Assembly (NCBI GenBank): GCA_002748425.1
Contig: PDSJ01000016.1
Location: 1-64,000 of the forward strand
Source of the DNA: a candidate division KSB3 bacterium
GTDB taxonomy: Bacteria > Moduliflexota > Moduliflexia > Moduliflexales > Moduliflexaceae
Direction of reading: 5' to 3'
Length of the DNA: 64,000 bases
Made by a program: the position numbers and the translations under genes
Notes under the pieces: generated by a model
Seen by the model: only the letters and a program-made list of their open reading frames with translations
Databases searched by the model: none
Told to the model about the DNA's origin: nothing
Part shown: positions 43,172-52,479 of the stretch, in pieces
How positions within the stretch are numbered: position 1 is the stretch's first letter
Layout: each line of letters opens with the position of its first letter

Positions 43172-43861
43172 ATGATCGCGGTACAATGGCTGGGCACAGT
43201 AGAGTATCTTCAGGCCCTGGAACGCCAACACATTCTGGCGGCTGAACGCGCAGAAGATCGGAATCTGACTGATGTGCTTCTGCTTTTGGAACACCCTCCG
43301 ACATATACCATGGGAAAACGCGGCAAAATGGAACATCTGCTGCTGCGGCAAGACGTCCTGGCGCGCATGGGCTTCGCTTTTCACACTGTCGATCGCGGCG
43401 GTGACATCACCTATCATGGGCCGGGACAACTGGTGGGCTATCCGATTCTCAATTTGAAACAACGCTATTGCCCTGGGACGGGACGGGGGATCGATTTACA
43501 CCGCTACGTCCATGATGTCGAAGAAATGCTGATCCTCACACTCACGGATTCAGGAATTCGAGGGCAGCGCTGTCAGGGCTACCCCGGAGTCTGGGTTGAG
43601 AGTGACAGCGGCCTTGCAAAAATCGCTGCCATCGGGATTCGCGTCAATCGTCGAGGCATCAGCAGTCACGGCTTTGCCCTCAATGTTGACCCGGATCTTT
43701 CGCATTTTCAGCATATCATCCCGTGCGGCATCAGCAGTCATGGTGTGACCAGCATTGCCGCGCTGTCAGGGCACTCAGTCGATGTTCAGGATATCTTGCC
43801 ACGGCTTTGCCGCGCCTTCAGCCAGACCTTTCAGGCAGAGCTTGTGCTTCAGAATTTCTGA
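43172..43861 (+). CDS. lipB: Octanoyl-[ACP]:protein N-octanoyltransferase LipB
   Basis: The 229-residue enzyme moves the octanoyl group from acyl carrier protein to lipoyl domains, the first step of protein lipoylation. The signature RGGDITYHGPGQ is at residues 75-86. Catalytic Lys150 lies in GLAKIAAIG and nucleophile Cys185 in IIPCGI. The ATG at 43172 has AAGGAG 6 nt upstream; an in-frame ATG at 43112 is not needed. No lipA gene is adjacent. Confidence 0.93.
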   Translation: MIAVQWLGTVEYLQALERQHILAAERAEDRNLTDVLLLLEHPPTYTMGKRGKMEHLLLRQDVLARMGFAFHTVDRGGDITYHGPGQLVGYPILNLKQRYCPGTGRGIDLHRYVHDVEEMLILTLTDSGIRGQRCQGYPGVWVESDSGLAKIAAIGIRVNRRGISSHGFALNVDPDLSHFQHIIPCGISSHGVTSIAALSGHSVDVQDILPRLCRAFSQTFQAELVLQNF

Positions 43862-43892
43862 TGTCTGGCAGCGCTGCCGGGCCAACGCCGGA

Positions 43893-44444
43893 TTAACGGC
43901 GCGAATGACTGAAGCCAAAAAATGCTCCTGCCGCGCCTCCGGCAATGTGTCCTAACTGGGAAATCGCGTCATGATGGAGGCTTTGCAGTACTTCGCGTCC
44001 GATAAACAGTCCCACCACAAGCACAAAGCTGAGCGGGATGCTGCCTGCTCTCACATCCACGATCGACGCGAGTACGATCAGCATAAAGACGATGCCGCTG
44101 GCTCCAAGCACAGCAGTATGAAAGAGAAATACGCTGATCAAAGCGGTCGAAATCGCTGTCAGGAGAATCATACACAGCATCGCTTTACTTCCGTATTTTT
44201 CTTCCAGAATCGGACCAAGCAATAAGAGAAAGGTCAGATTGCCGAAGAGATGTTCCCAGTTGGCATGTCCCAGCACGTAGGAGCACATTGGGAAATAGTC
44301 GAGAGGATTCGACAGCGACATAGAAGCCTTGAGCGTAAAAAAATTGAGCGTCACGTGCGGGATGAAGAGATTCAGCAGATGAATGGTCACTGACAGCAGT
44401 GAAAAAGTCAGGATCACCGGAGAATTATAGCGTATTCGTGTCAT
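43893..44444 (-). CDS. Rhomboid-family intramembrane serine protease
   Basis: The 183-residue, six-helix protein carries the rhomboid catalytic set: H60/N69 region (LGHANWEHLFGN), Ser116 in GASG and His166 in QLGHIAGG. It cleaves membrane proteins within or next to the bilayer. It is short, with only the core six helices and no cytoplasmic domain. It is convergent with lipB, 31 bases apart. Confidence 0.87.
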   Translation of the reverse strand: MTRIRYNSPVILTFSLLSVTIHLLNLFIPHVTLNFFTLKASMSLSNPLDYFPMCSYVLGHANWEHLFGNLTFLLLLGPILEEKYGSKAMLCMILLTAISTALISVFLFHTAVLGASGIVFMLIVLASIVDVRAGSIPLSFVLVVGLFIGREVLQSLHHDAISQLGHIAGGAAGAFFGFSHSRR

Positions 44445-44504
44445 AGAAGCGTTGGCATGGCAGCCGTTCTCACAGGTCGGAATGTGAAAAATAGGCCTCA
44501 GGAT

Positions 44505-44774
44505 TCAGCGACGTGTCAAAGGACTGCCGATTTTTTCGAGCGTCCCGATAAAATCGGGCTGTTGACGTCCAAAACTATACATCCAGATCTCACCGCTCGC
44601 AGAATCCATGAGCAAAAAACCGCCGCGTGTGTAAGCGAGTTTAAGATCTGAGAAATCAGCCCGGCTCTGAGCCTGAATCGAATCGGGCCGGATAATAAGC
44701 GCTGTTGCAATCACGACGAGCGACAACGCAATCACCCCAAGCAAGATATTATACAACAGATCGTTTCGACGCAT
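44505..44774 (-). CDS. Small single-pass membrane protein, unknown
   Basis: The 89-residue protein has one N-terminal membrane segment (YNILLGVIALSLVVIATALI) and a soluble tail with GGFLLMDSASGEIWMYSF. No family is recognised. Its ATG at 44774 is 60 bases upstream of the rhomboid gene in the same direction, so the two may be co-transcribed. Confidence 0.6.
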   Translation of the reverse strand: MRRNDLLYNILLGVIALSLVVIATALIIRPDSIQAQSRADFSDLKLAYTRGGFLLMDSASGEIWMYSFGRQQPDFIGTLEKIGSPLTRR

Positions 44775-44971
44775 TGTTCTTTTCCCCTGAAAGAGATATG
44801 CAAGAATTCCTGCTAACTGTTACGGTACATTCTGCCCGAGGAGCATAGTCTTGTCAAGTTCTTCCTGAATGTCCCTCTGCAAAAATTCGAGCGCGTTGAA
44901 TTCCTGCATATTCCGAGACATGTGATAAGGGCTTTGGCAGCCTGGCTCAGGACTTTCTTTGGGGAAAAGTC

Positions 44972-45000
44972 TTGACGTGCTCACGATTCACGCGTATACC
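44972..45000 (+). promoter_or_regulatory. Probable promoter of the bTHX gene
   Basis: TTGACG (44972-44977) and TATACC (44995-45000) with 17-base spacing, 62 bases before the bTHX ATG. Confidence 0.5.
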
Positions 45001-45061
45001 GACCTGCATGATGAGAAACTGTTGAGGACATTCAAGTCTTATTATGAAAGGAGGTGACGAC

Positions 45062-45217
45062 ATGGGGCGAGGTGATAAACGCACAAAACGCGGCAAAATT
45101 TTCAGAGGATCTTTTGGGAAAAGCCGACCGAAAGCACACAATGTGAAAACACAGCCGGCACAAGCCGTTCAGACTGAAGCAAAAGAAGAGACCATCATCA
45201 CAGAAGAAGACAAATAA
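45062..45217 (+). CDS. 30S ribosomal protein bTHX
   Basis: The 51-residue basic protein begins MGRGDKRTKRGKIFRGSFGK, nearly identical to the Thx peptide that sits on the 30S head in Thermus and to plastid PSRP4. The core basic part ends at about residue 30. A 20-residue acidic tail (EAKEETIITEEDK) follows and is not part of the classical protein. AAAGGAGG lies 7 nt before the ATG. Its small size makes it easy to overlook. Confidence 0.88.
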   Translation: MGRGDKRTKRGKIFRGSFGKSRPKAHNVKTQPAQAVQTEAKEETIITEEDK

Positions 45218-45234
45218 ACACGGGCGCTCGTGAC

Positions 45235-45296
45235 AAATTCCTGCTCCGGCATATCCAGCGTATTGTGCGACACAGCGCTCGCAGGCGCAGGAATTT
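45235..45296. other. Inverted repeat between bTHX and hslO genes
   Basis: AAATTCCTGC (45235-45244) is repeated inverted as GCAGGAATTT (45287-45296). It could be a transcript hairpin or a weak terminator for the bTHX gene. No U-tract follows. Confidence 0.4.
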
Positions 45297-45377
45297 CCTG
45301 CCGGTCTTAAGATTCTGGCAACAGTCCAAATACCTGCGAACAGTCCAAACGACCAACAGAGGGAGAGAGGGAGTAGT

Positions 45378-46253
45378 GTGAAGGATTATCTTGTTCGTGC
45401 CATGACAACAACGGGCCATATCAGGGCATTCACCTGCGTCACAAGCGGGCTTGTGCGCGAGATCTGTGAGCGGCATGAGACCAGTCCGACTGCAACAGCG
45501 GCGCTTGCCCGCGCTTTGACCGGTGGGGCCTTGATGTCCGCATTATTGCAGGACGGACAGCGCATCGCACTCAAATTTGAAGGAAACGGCCCATTGCGGA
45601 AGATTCTGGTTGAAGCTGACAGCGCGGGACATGTACGAGGCTATGTTGCTGTGCCCCAGCTTGATCTTCCCCTGCGGCAGGGAAACTTTGATGTGGCGGC
45701 TGCACTTGGCAAAGCCGGTTTTCTGACCGTGACAAAGGATTTGCGATTAAAAGAGCCCTATAAAGGTGTTGTGCAGCTCCACAGCAGTGAAATCGCCGAG
45801 GACCTGGCATACTACTTTGCAGAATCAGAACAGATCCCATCCGCCACAGGCACAGGGGTTTTTATCGAGAGTTCCGGCAGGGTGGCGTCGGCTGGAGGTT
45901 TCCTGATTCAGTCGCTCCCCCCTGCTGATGAACTGCAGATCGAAGCTCTCATCGGACAGATCGAGAAGCTGCCTCCTCTGGCTGAGCTTTTACAACAGGG
46001 GCTCGATCCCGAAGGCTTGTTGACAGAGATCTTTCGTGATATTCCGTTCACCCTCCTGGGGACTATGCCGCTTTCATCGCAATGCCACTGCAGCGAGCAG
46101 CGCATGAAAAAGGCCCTGAGCGCGCTCGGTCCTGATGAGCTGAACAAGATGAGTCTGGAAGCTGACGCCAGCGAGATAATATGCGAATTCTGCCGGGCGC
46201 ACTATGTGTTTGGTCCCGAAGACATACACGCCCTTGTGGAGAGCATCTGTTAA
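45378..46253 (+). CDS. hslO: Redox-regulated chaperone Hsp33
   Basis: The 291-residue cytoplasmic chaperone becomes active when its zinc-binding cysteines are oxidised. The zinc ligands are C236 and C238 (CHC) with C269 and C272 (CEFC). The N-terminus KDYLVRAMTTTGHIRAFTCV and RALTGGALMSALL are typical. It begins at a GTG with GAGGGAG upstream. Confidence 0.93.
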   Translation: MKDYLVRAMTTTGHIRAFTCVTSGLVREICERHETSPTATAALARALTGGALMSALLQDGQRIALKFEGNGPLRKILVEADSAGHVRGYVAVPQLDLPLRQGNFDVAAALGKAGFLTVTKDLRLKEPYKGVVQLHSSEIAEDLAYYFAESEQIPSATGTGVFIESSGRVASAGGFLIQSLPPADELQIEALIGQIEKLPPLAELLQQGLDPEGLLTEIFRDIPFTLLGTMPLSSQCHCSEQRMKKALSALGPDELNKMSLEADASEIICEFCRAHYVFGPEDIHALVESIC

Positions 46254-46325
46254 GCGAGTCGTGGATTTCATGAGCCGGCGGTCTGAAGGGCGAAGCAGTC
46301 TTGCGATAAGATCGAAGAGGATTTT

Positions 46326-47423
46326 ATGAACGACATTTCTAAAGATCGGATTTTAGTGGTTGATGATACGCAAATGAATATCGATCTCATGACAGCGATT
46401 CTCGGGAACGACTATGATGTGCTTTCTGCGATCAATGGACGTTCCGCCCTGGAAATTGCCAGAGAACTCCTGCCTGATCTGATCCTGCTTGATATCATGA
46501 TGCCCGACATGAACGGCTACGAAGTCTGCCGTCAATTAAAAGCCGACGAGACGACGCGGTCGATCCCGATTATCTTTATCACCGCATTAAACAATGAAGG
46601 CAATGAAGCCAGAGGTCTTGAGTTAGGCGCTGTCGATTATATCACAAAACCGCTGAAGCCCGCCATCATCAGAAGCAGAGTGCGGAATCATCTGGAACTC
46701 AAGCACTATCGGGATCACCTGGAGTTCCTCGTGCGGGAACGTACGCAAGAAGTGATGCTGACGCAGGAAGTGGCATTTGAAAGCCTGGCGACATTAGCGG
46801 AATATCGCGATCCGGAAACCGGAGGGCATATCCGACGTACCCAAAATTACATCAGGATTTTGGCACAGTACCTGCGCAGATTTCCGGATTTCAGCCAGTC
46901 TCTGGATGACGCAACGATTGATCTGCTCTATAAATCCGCGCCGTTACATGATATTGGAAAAGTGGGGGTTCCCGATACGATTCTCATGAAACCGGGCAAG
47001 CTGAGGCCTGAAGAATTTGAGGAAATGAAGAAGCACGTGACTTATGGACGGGATGCTATCCTGGCGGCAGAGCGAAAAATAGGCGAGTCGTCTTTTTTAC
47101 GTCTTGCTGTGGAAATCGTCTACACCCATCATGAGAAATGGGACGGCAGCGGCTATCCTGAAAAGCTTGCAGGAGAAGCGATCCCTCTGCCCGGGCGTTT
47201 AATGGCTCTGGTGGATGTCTATGATGCGCTCATCAGCAAGCGCGTGTATAAAGCTCCTTATCCTCATGAAAAGGCTGTCAGCATTATTGTCAATGGGAAG
47301 GGCTCACATTTCGATCCCCGGATTGTGGAAGCGTTTCTGGCCCTTGAGACACAGTTTCGAGCGATCGCGCTCGAACATGCCGATTGCGATGAGGAGCGCC
47401 GAACGCTTTCCCTCTCCGCCTGA
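46326..47423 (+). CDS. Response regulator with HD-GYP phosphodiesterase domain
   Basis: The 365-residue protein has a CheY-like receiver (phosphoacceptor Asp56 in LILLDIMMPD, Lys108) joined by a coiled coil to an HD-GYP domain (HD at 208-209, GYP at 276-278, HHEKWDGSGYP). HD-GYP enzymes hydrolyse cyclic di-GMP, so phosphorylation would lower this messenger. It lies tail-to-tail with the GGDEF gene, and the two may set the messenger level in opposite directions. Confidence 0.92.
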   Translation: MNDISKDRILVVDDTQMNIDLMTAILGNDYDVLSAINGRSALEIARELLPDLILLDIMMPDMNGYEVCRQLKADETTRSIPIIFITALNNEGNEARGLELGAVDYITKPLKPAIIRSRVRNHLELKHYRDHLEFLVRERTQEVMLTQEVAFESLATLAEYRDPETGGHIRRTQNYIRILAQYLRRFPDFSQSLDDATIDLLYKSAPLHDIGKVGVPDTILMKPGKLRPEEFEEMKKHVTYGRDAILAAERKIGESSFLRLAVEIVYTHHEKWDGSGYPEKLAGEAIPLPGRLMALVDVYDALISKRVYKAPYPHEKAVSIIVNGKGSHFDPRIVEAFLALETQFRAIALEHADCDEERRTLSLSA

Positions 47424-47438
47424 AGACGCTCTCAGCAT

Positions 47439-49577
47439 TCAGGATCTTCTCTCATGAGCCCTGTCGTCAACGCGACAAGGCTGTCTTTGTCCGAGATCAA
47501 AACGTTTTTCTTTTTCAGAAAAGGATCGCGCCTCCTGCAAGATCTCGGCAAGGGGTATGCGCTGGTCTGCCGCATCCTGGATCTGCATCAGCATGCAGAA
47601 TGCTAAATTGAGACGCATAAAATTGTCTGTAATGCGCTCAACATCTAATATATGCTCATCAGGAAGCGCTTTCAGATCGCAGTTGGGAAAATTAAGCGGG
47701 CAGACATCGTATGCCTGCTGCTCAGAGTAGCGCATGGGGAGTCCGTGAGTGCGGCAGATAATAGGACGCGCCGGATAGATACGACATGCCTGCTGCTCAA
47801 GAAACACGCACTGCTGGGCCTGAGGCACAGAGAGAGGTTCATAGGGATGTTGTTTAAGGTAAGAGCTGATAATATAGGCTTCAAGCGGCGCAACGGTTTC
47901 CAGCACACAACAGGAACAACAGCCTTTTGCGCACTGCATCTGTTCAGCGTCGTGTTGGATGACTTGCTCAAAAAAGTTGTCACAATAGCGGCATAAAAGT
48001 GCGTAGCGTTCAAGCAATGCAGAAAGGTTTTCCGGCTTTACATACTCAGGGAGTGTGACGATCGTCCGATCATACTTCTGCTTCAGAGGTGCAACGACAA
48101 CTTGATTCCGACCTTGACGTTTTGCATGATAGAGCGCGGCATCGGCAGCGTTCACAATGCTGTGATTATCGTTTCCATGTTCGGGCAGGGCAGACACGCC
48201 GAAAGAGATGGTGATCGAGAGGATCGTATGTTCGTGGACGATTTGAAATCGGCGGCTCCGATCTAAGAGTTCCCGCGCACGTATGACGGCCACTTCGAGC
48301 TTTGTATCAGGCAGAATCAGGAGAAACTCTTCACCGCCGTAACGACAGGCAATATCCCCGCCGCGAATATTCTTTTTTAAGAGCTGCGCTAATTTCTGAA
48401 GCACGACATCGCCGGCTTCATGCCCATAGGTATCGTTCACGTGTTTAAAGTGATCGACATCAAGCATAATAATTCCTACGGAGCTGTGGCATCTTTCTGC
48501 CCGCTGCACCTCGCGCCGGAGCGCTTCTTCCATATAACGCCGATTATACAATCTGGTCAGCGGATCTCGAATCGCTTCCAGTTTTAAGGCGTCGCGCAGA
48601 CGAAAATTCGCCAGGAAGAACGAATACTGCTCTACAGCACGCTTCACGATAAGTTGTCGTGTCTCCTGCTCCTGAATGCGCTCCACACTCCACTGTGCTT
48701 CCTCCTCCTGATCGTCAGAGTCCAGAAACAAGACCCCCATCGCCTGGCCGGAAACGTTTCGTAACGCATAGCAGCTCCCACCTTCCTGTCCATCTGCCGG
48801 CTGTATATAGAAATGTAAGGGTGGGGTTCTGTGTTGCTCGATCGTATGAATCTGTCCGCGGGGATTTGCCCAATACAGGTCATCCGCAATTCCGAACTCC
48901 GGAACAGCATCTCCCCAACTCATCGCAGTCGTGAAGCTGCTGAGTGAATTATCCTCAAAGAGGTACAGACAACCGAATTCGGCATGGAACATTTGGATGC
49001 AGATCGTTTTCAACACATCATAGGTGTCTTTCTCTACCCTGCATGCCTGCAGGCTGGCGTTCATCTGGGCGAGTTGGGAGAGTTCCCAGTTGCGTTGACG
49101 TAACGCATGTTCTGCGCGTTTCTTTTCGAGAATTTCTGCTTCAAGACGCTGGTTTTTCCCGGAAAGCTCATTCTGCAGTCTCTGCAACGTGAGATGTGTG
49201 CTGACACGAGCCAGAACTTCCGCTGCGTGGAAGGGTTTGGTGATGTAATCGACTCCTCCTGAGGAGAAGGCTTTCACTTTGTCGTCAATGCCGTCCAGCG
49301 CACTGATAAAAATAATCGGAATCGCACGAAGAGCGCGATCGGCTTTTAACTTCCGACAGACCTCGTAGCCGCTCATGCCAGGCATCATAATATCCAGCAG
49401 GATTAAATCCGGCGGAGTCGTTCGTGCTGACGCCAGGGCAAGCTTTCCACTTGTCACAGGTCGGACGATATAGCCGGCGTCTGTTAAGAGCCCTGACAGT
49501 AAACGCAGGTTATCACGAAAATCATCGACGATCAGGATGCTGTTCTGGATATCGGCTGTATTGCTGGTCTCGCTCAT
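47439..49577 (-). CDS. Receiver-GAF-GGDEF diguanylate cyclase fused to a cysteine-cluster (YkgJ-like) domain
   Basis: The 712-residue protein has four parts. The receiver (about 10-130) has Asp in LILLDIMMPG. A coiled-coil/GAF-like sensor spans about 150-310. The GGDEF domain has active RYGGEEF and inhibitory-site RxxD (RGGD) just before it. The last ~200 residues carry CAKGCCSCC followed by QQCVFLEQQACRIYPARPII and CPLNFPNC, the metal- or Fe-S-binding cysteine set of YkgJ-type proteins. It should make cyclic di-GMP, with an output tail that could sense redox or metal state. ATG 49577 has a fair ribosome binding site (AAAAGG); a longer frame starts at 49649. Confidence 0.87.
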   Translation of the reverse strand: MSETSNTADIQNSILIVDDFRDNLRLLSGLLTDAGYIVRPVTSGKLALASARTTPPDLILLDIMMPGMSGYEVCRKLKADRALRAIPIIFISALDGIDDKVKAFSSGGVDYITKPFHAAEVLARVSTHLTLQRLQNELSGKNQRLEAEILEKKRAEHALRQRNWELSQLAQMNASLQACRVEKDTYDVLKTICIQMFHAEFGCLYLFEDNSLSSFTTAMSWGDAVPEFGIADDLYWANPRGQIHTIEQHRTPPLHFYIQPADGQEGGSCYALRNVSGQAMGVLFLDSDDQEEEAQWSVERIQEQETRQLIVKRAVEQYSFFLANFRLRDALKLEAIRDPLTRLYNRRYMEEALRREVQRAERCHSSVGIIMLDVDHFKHVNDTYGHEAGDVVLQKLAQLLKKNIRGGDIACRYGGEEFLLILPDTKLEVAVIRARELLDRSRRFQIVHEHTILSITISFGVSALPEHGNDNHSIVNAADAALYHAKRQGRNQVVVAPLKQKYDRTIVTLPEYVKPENLSALLERYALLCRYCDNFFEQVIQHDAEQMQCAKGCCSCCVLETVAPLEAYIISSYLKQHPYEPLSVPQAQQCVFLEQQACRIYPARPIICRTHGLPMRYSEQQAYDVCPLNFPNCDLKALPDEHILDVERITDNFMRLNLAFCMLMQIQDAADQRIPLAEILQEARSFSEKEKRFDLGQRQPCRVDDRAHERRS

Positions 49578-49778
49578 AAATACCTTTTCTGAGAGATTCA
49601 GATGGGAAAATTTCTTCTGTCTTGAGAAGACTCCTCGTCGTCGACTCACCCTCTCTTCCGCACAAGCGATTCTAGGGAGACAAGATCGTCACTAAGGACG
49701 ATCTCTGTCTTTTGGGTCAGTATTGATCCCTGACAGCGTTCATGTCAATGAATGAATACATTCTTTTTTCAAGGCTGG

Positions 49779-49844
49779 TCATGCTCGTCCGCTTCCTTTT
49801 CCTTCAGCTGCTGGTTCTGTCGTAAAAAAGGGCTCGAATAGTTT
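49779..49844 (-). pseudogene. Vestige of a histidine kinase ATPase domain (G2 box)
   Basis: In the +1 frame, across and past the stop of the kinase gene, the bases read KLFEPFFTTEPAAEGKGSGR and then A and a TGA. This is the well-known LFEPFFTTKPxGxGTGLGLS segment of HATPase domains, here mutated and out of frame. Confidence 0.8.
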
Positions 49845-52479
49845 CGCTTAGCTCTGCTAATTCATAGGCCACACGCAGCATTTTCTGGGATTCGGCTTCC
49901 CGCAGCAGAGGCAGCAGTGATTCCAGATCATCATGGATTCCCAGGTCCACAAGCAGGTCAGCAGATGCTTGGACAGAAGGAATATGATGGTTCTGCAAAA
50001 AGGCCACCACAGACGTCCGCATGTGACGCCGCTGCGTTGCGTTTACTGCGGGACGCTGCTGCAACGCTCTTCGTAAGAGCACAAGAAAACTTTTTGTCGT
50101 GTTTTCCGAAAGATGTCGAAAGAACTCTGAAAGCTCCTCCAGAGTCTGGCTCAACACGTCGGCGATTTTCCCAAGCGCGGATCGGATCGTGCCAAGAGGC
50201 GCGTTGATTTCATGAGCGATGCCGGCAATTAACTGCGCTAAGGCTGCCATCTTTTCTGACAGAACACGTTCTTCCTGAGTGGTTTTCAGCTCTTCCAGGG
50301 CCACAGCGAGTTCCTTGTTGGCTTGTTGAAGGGCCTCGGCATGCTGTTGGACGCGCTGTTCTGAGAGTTGCCGCTCTCTGGCAAGAGAGATGGCTGCTAC
50401 GGCTGTTTGCAGCAAAGAAATCTCCGAGGGATCCCAGGCACGGACTTCCCGGCAGGCTTCCAGGCTGATAAGGCCGTAAAAAACGCCCCCGATCATCACG
50501 GGCAGCAGGAGCAGAGATGACGTCCCCCGTGCCTGCCAGAAACAATGTTCGGTTTTCTGGAGCTCGTCACGATCCTGTGAAATGGTCTGGCCTTGATCTA
50601 ATAACAAAAAACACTCCGGGAGGGCCTCGGCATAAAGGAATCTGAGTGCTCTGCTCTCTTTGTCGAGTGATTCAAGCGTCTCATCCTGCCAGGACCAGCG
50701 TTGTTCAGCGACAATCTTCCCGTCTCGATCGGAGCTGTTCTCAAAAAAAGACACGCGGCAGGCATGAGAACTTTGTCCCAGAAGACACAGGATCTCTTCA
50801 TACACGCGTTCTCCTTCGAACTCAAGAAGGCGTCGTTGAATTTGTACGAGTGCTGCCAGATAGCGTTCGCGTGTATTCAGAGCATGTTCAACACGCGTTC
50901 GTTCGCTGATGTCTTCAATGAAACCCTCGAAGTAAGGGGAAGGTTCGTTCATGGTCTCAACGGCCCAGACAGTCAGGTTCACGATAATTTCACCGCCATC
51001 TCGGCAGCGACAGCGGGTTTCGGCCTTGACCGGCTCTCCGGTCGTTGTCAGTAACGCGACAATATCTCGCCAATGCTGCGCTTCGACATAGATCTGTTCG
51101 GCGATATCCGTCACCTGCTTGATCAGGTCTTCTGGCGACGAATAGCCTAAGAGCCTGGAGAACGCCGGGTTGACTGTCAGAAAGCTTCCTTTGGGCGAGG
51201 CCTGAAAGATTCCGATGGTCGTGTTTTCGAATATGCTGCGATAACGAAGCTCACTTTCCTGCAGAAGTTTTTCCGCAGCCCGATATTCCGTCACATTTTC
51301 ACAGACTGTTACCAGACCGCAGATACGGCCCTGCTGGTCGAGAAGGGGATTTGAGATCAGCTTGACCGGAAAGCGCGTACCGTCTTTTCGCACGTTGATG
51401 CGTTCTCGTTTCCAGTTGGACGGGCTGTGAAAATGATCACCAGACACGGGAAGCTCTTGATGAAATTCTTCCGGACTGAAAAGATTGGAACGTTCGCCGA
51501 GCAGCTCCTCCACACGATAGCCGTGCATTGCAGCATCAGCCGGATTGACATATTCAATGAGGCCATGCTGATCGGTTATGGTCACGCCGACCTCCGTTGT
51601 TTCAATCGCTTTTTTGAGTTTGTGCAATTGCTCTTCTGCATAGATTCTCGGGCTGATATCTCTGAACATTGTTTGTACGGCAGGCTGAGCATGATACACA
51701 ATCGGAGCAGCGGTCAGCTCGCTATAGAGTATGCTGTCATCTTGTCGAAGCAGCCTGACCTTCAGCGGGAGACTCGCTGAACCGGAGCTTTCAATGTTGT
51801 CAATGTACTCTCTGATGCACTGATGATCGTCCCTGTGAATACAGTCCAGCACGTTTTTCTGCTGCCAGGCCGCCTGGCCGTAGATCTCGAACAGCTTCTC
51901 TGCGGCAGCATTGACGTAACGTATTGTCCAGTTATGATGAACGATCATGGCATCGGGTGAGTCTTCGACAAGCCGGCGATAGCGTTCTTCACCGGCTTTC
52001 AGAATTTCCTCAGCCTGCCGGCGTTCTTCGATTTCTTGTTGCAGACACTGGTTACTCTGGGTGAGTCTTTTCTGAAGCTCCCCGATACGGAGATGCGTCT
52101 TGATCCTGACAAGCACTTCTTCCACGTGAAAGGGCTTTGTGATATAGTCTACAGCTCCGAGAGAAAACGCTTTGACTTTGTCGAAGACTTCGTCTTTGGA
52201 ACTGATAAAAATAATCGGGATATCACGCGACTGTTGATCAGATTTCAGGCGTTCGCAGATCTCGAATCCAGACAGACCGGGCATGCTGATGTCCAGTAAA
52301 ATAAGATCCGGAGTTTCGTTCCGAACGGACAAAAGCGCTGTTTGTCCGTCGGATACCGGCCGAACCCGATAGCGCTTCTCTGAGAGTATATTGGACAAGA
52401 GATGAAGATTACTCACCTTATCGTCGACGATAAGGATGCTGGGAGGGACCTCTGCCGCACTGTGCCTTGTCTCGTTCAT
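49804..52479 (-). CDS. Receiver-PAS-PAS-PAS-GAF histidine kinase, ATPase domain deleted
   Basis: The 891-residue protein starts with a receiver (Asp in LILLDISMPG). Three PAS domains (about 165-290, 290-410, 415-540), a GAF domain (about 550-700) and a coiled coil follow. A HisKA helix has the phospho-acceptor His in AGIAHEINAPLGT. The family insert that normally precedes the ATPase domain is present (LLVDLGIHDDLESLLPLL, VAYELAELSE). The N, G1 and most of the G2 boxes are missing and the frame then stops. It can probably receive phosphate but not autophosphorylate. The start is uncertain: ATG 52479 is used, and a TTG nine codons earlier is possible; neither has a clear ribosome binding site. 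Confidence 0.85.
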   Translation of the reverse strand: MNETRHSAAEVPPSILIVDDKVSNLHLLSNILSEKRYRVRPVSDGQTALLSVRNETPDLILLDISMPGLSGFEICERLKSDQQSRDIPIIFISSKDEVFDKVKAFSLGAVDYITKPFHVEEVLVRIKTHLRIGELQKRLTQSNQCLQQEIEERRQAEEILKAGEERYRRLVEDSPDAMIVHHNWTIRYVNAAAEKLFEIYGQAAWQQKNVLDCIHRDDHQCIREYIDNIESSGSASLPLKVRLLRQDDSILYSELTAAPIVYHAQPAVQTMFRDISPRIYAEEQLHKLKKAIETTEVGVTITDQHGLIEYVNPADAAMHGYRVEELLGERSNLFSPEEFHQELPVSGDHFHSPSNWKRERINVRKDGTRFPVKLISNPLLDQQGRICGLVTVCENVTEYRAAEKLLQESELRYRSIFENTTIGIFQASPKGSFLTVNPAFSRLLGYSSPEDLIKQVTDIAEQIYVEAQHWRDIVALLTTTGEPVKAETRCRCRDGGEIIVNLTVWAVETMNEPSPYFEGFIEDISERTRVEHALNTRERYLAALVQIQRRLLEFEGERVYEEILCLLGQSSHACRVSFFENSSDRDGKIVAEQRWSWQDETLESLDKESRALRFLYAEALPECFLLLDQGQTISQDRDELQKTEHCFWQARGTSSLLLLPVMIGGVFYGLISLEACREVRAWDPSEISLLQTAVAAISLARERQLSEQRVQQHAEALQQANKELAVALEELKTTQEERVLSEKMAALAQLIAGIAHEINAPLGTIRSALGKIADVLSQTLEELSEFFRHLSENTTKSFLVLLRRALQQRPAVNATQRRHMRTSVVAFLQNHHIPSVQASADLLVDLGIHDDLESLLPLLREAESQKMLRVAYELAELSETIRALFYDRTSS

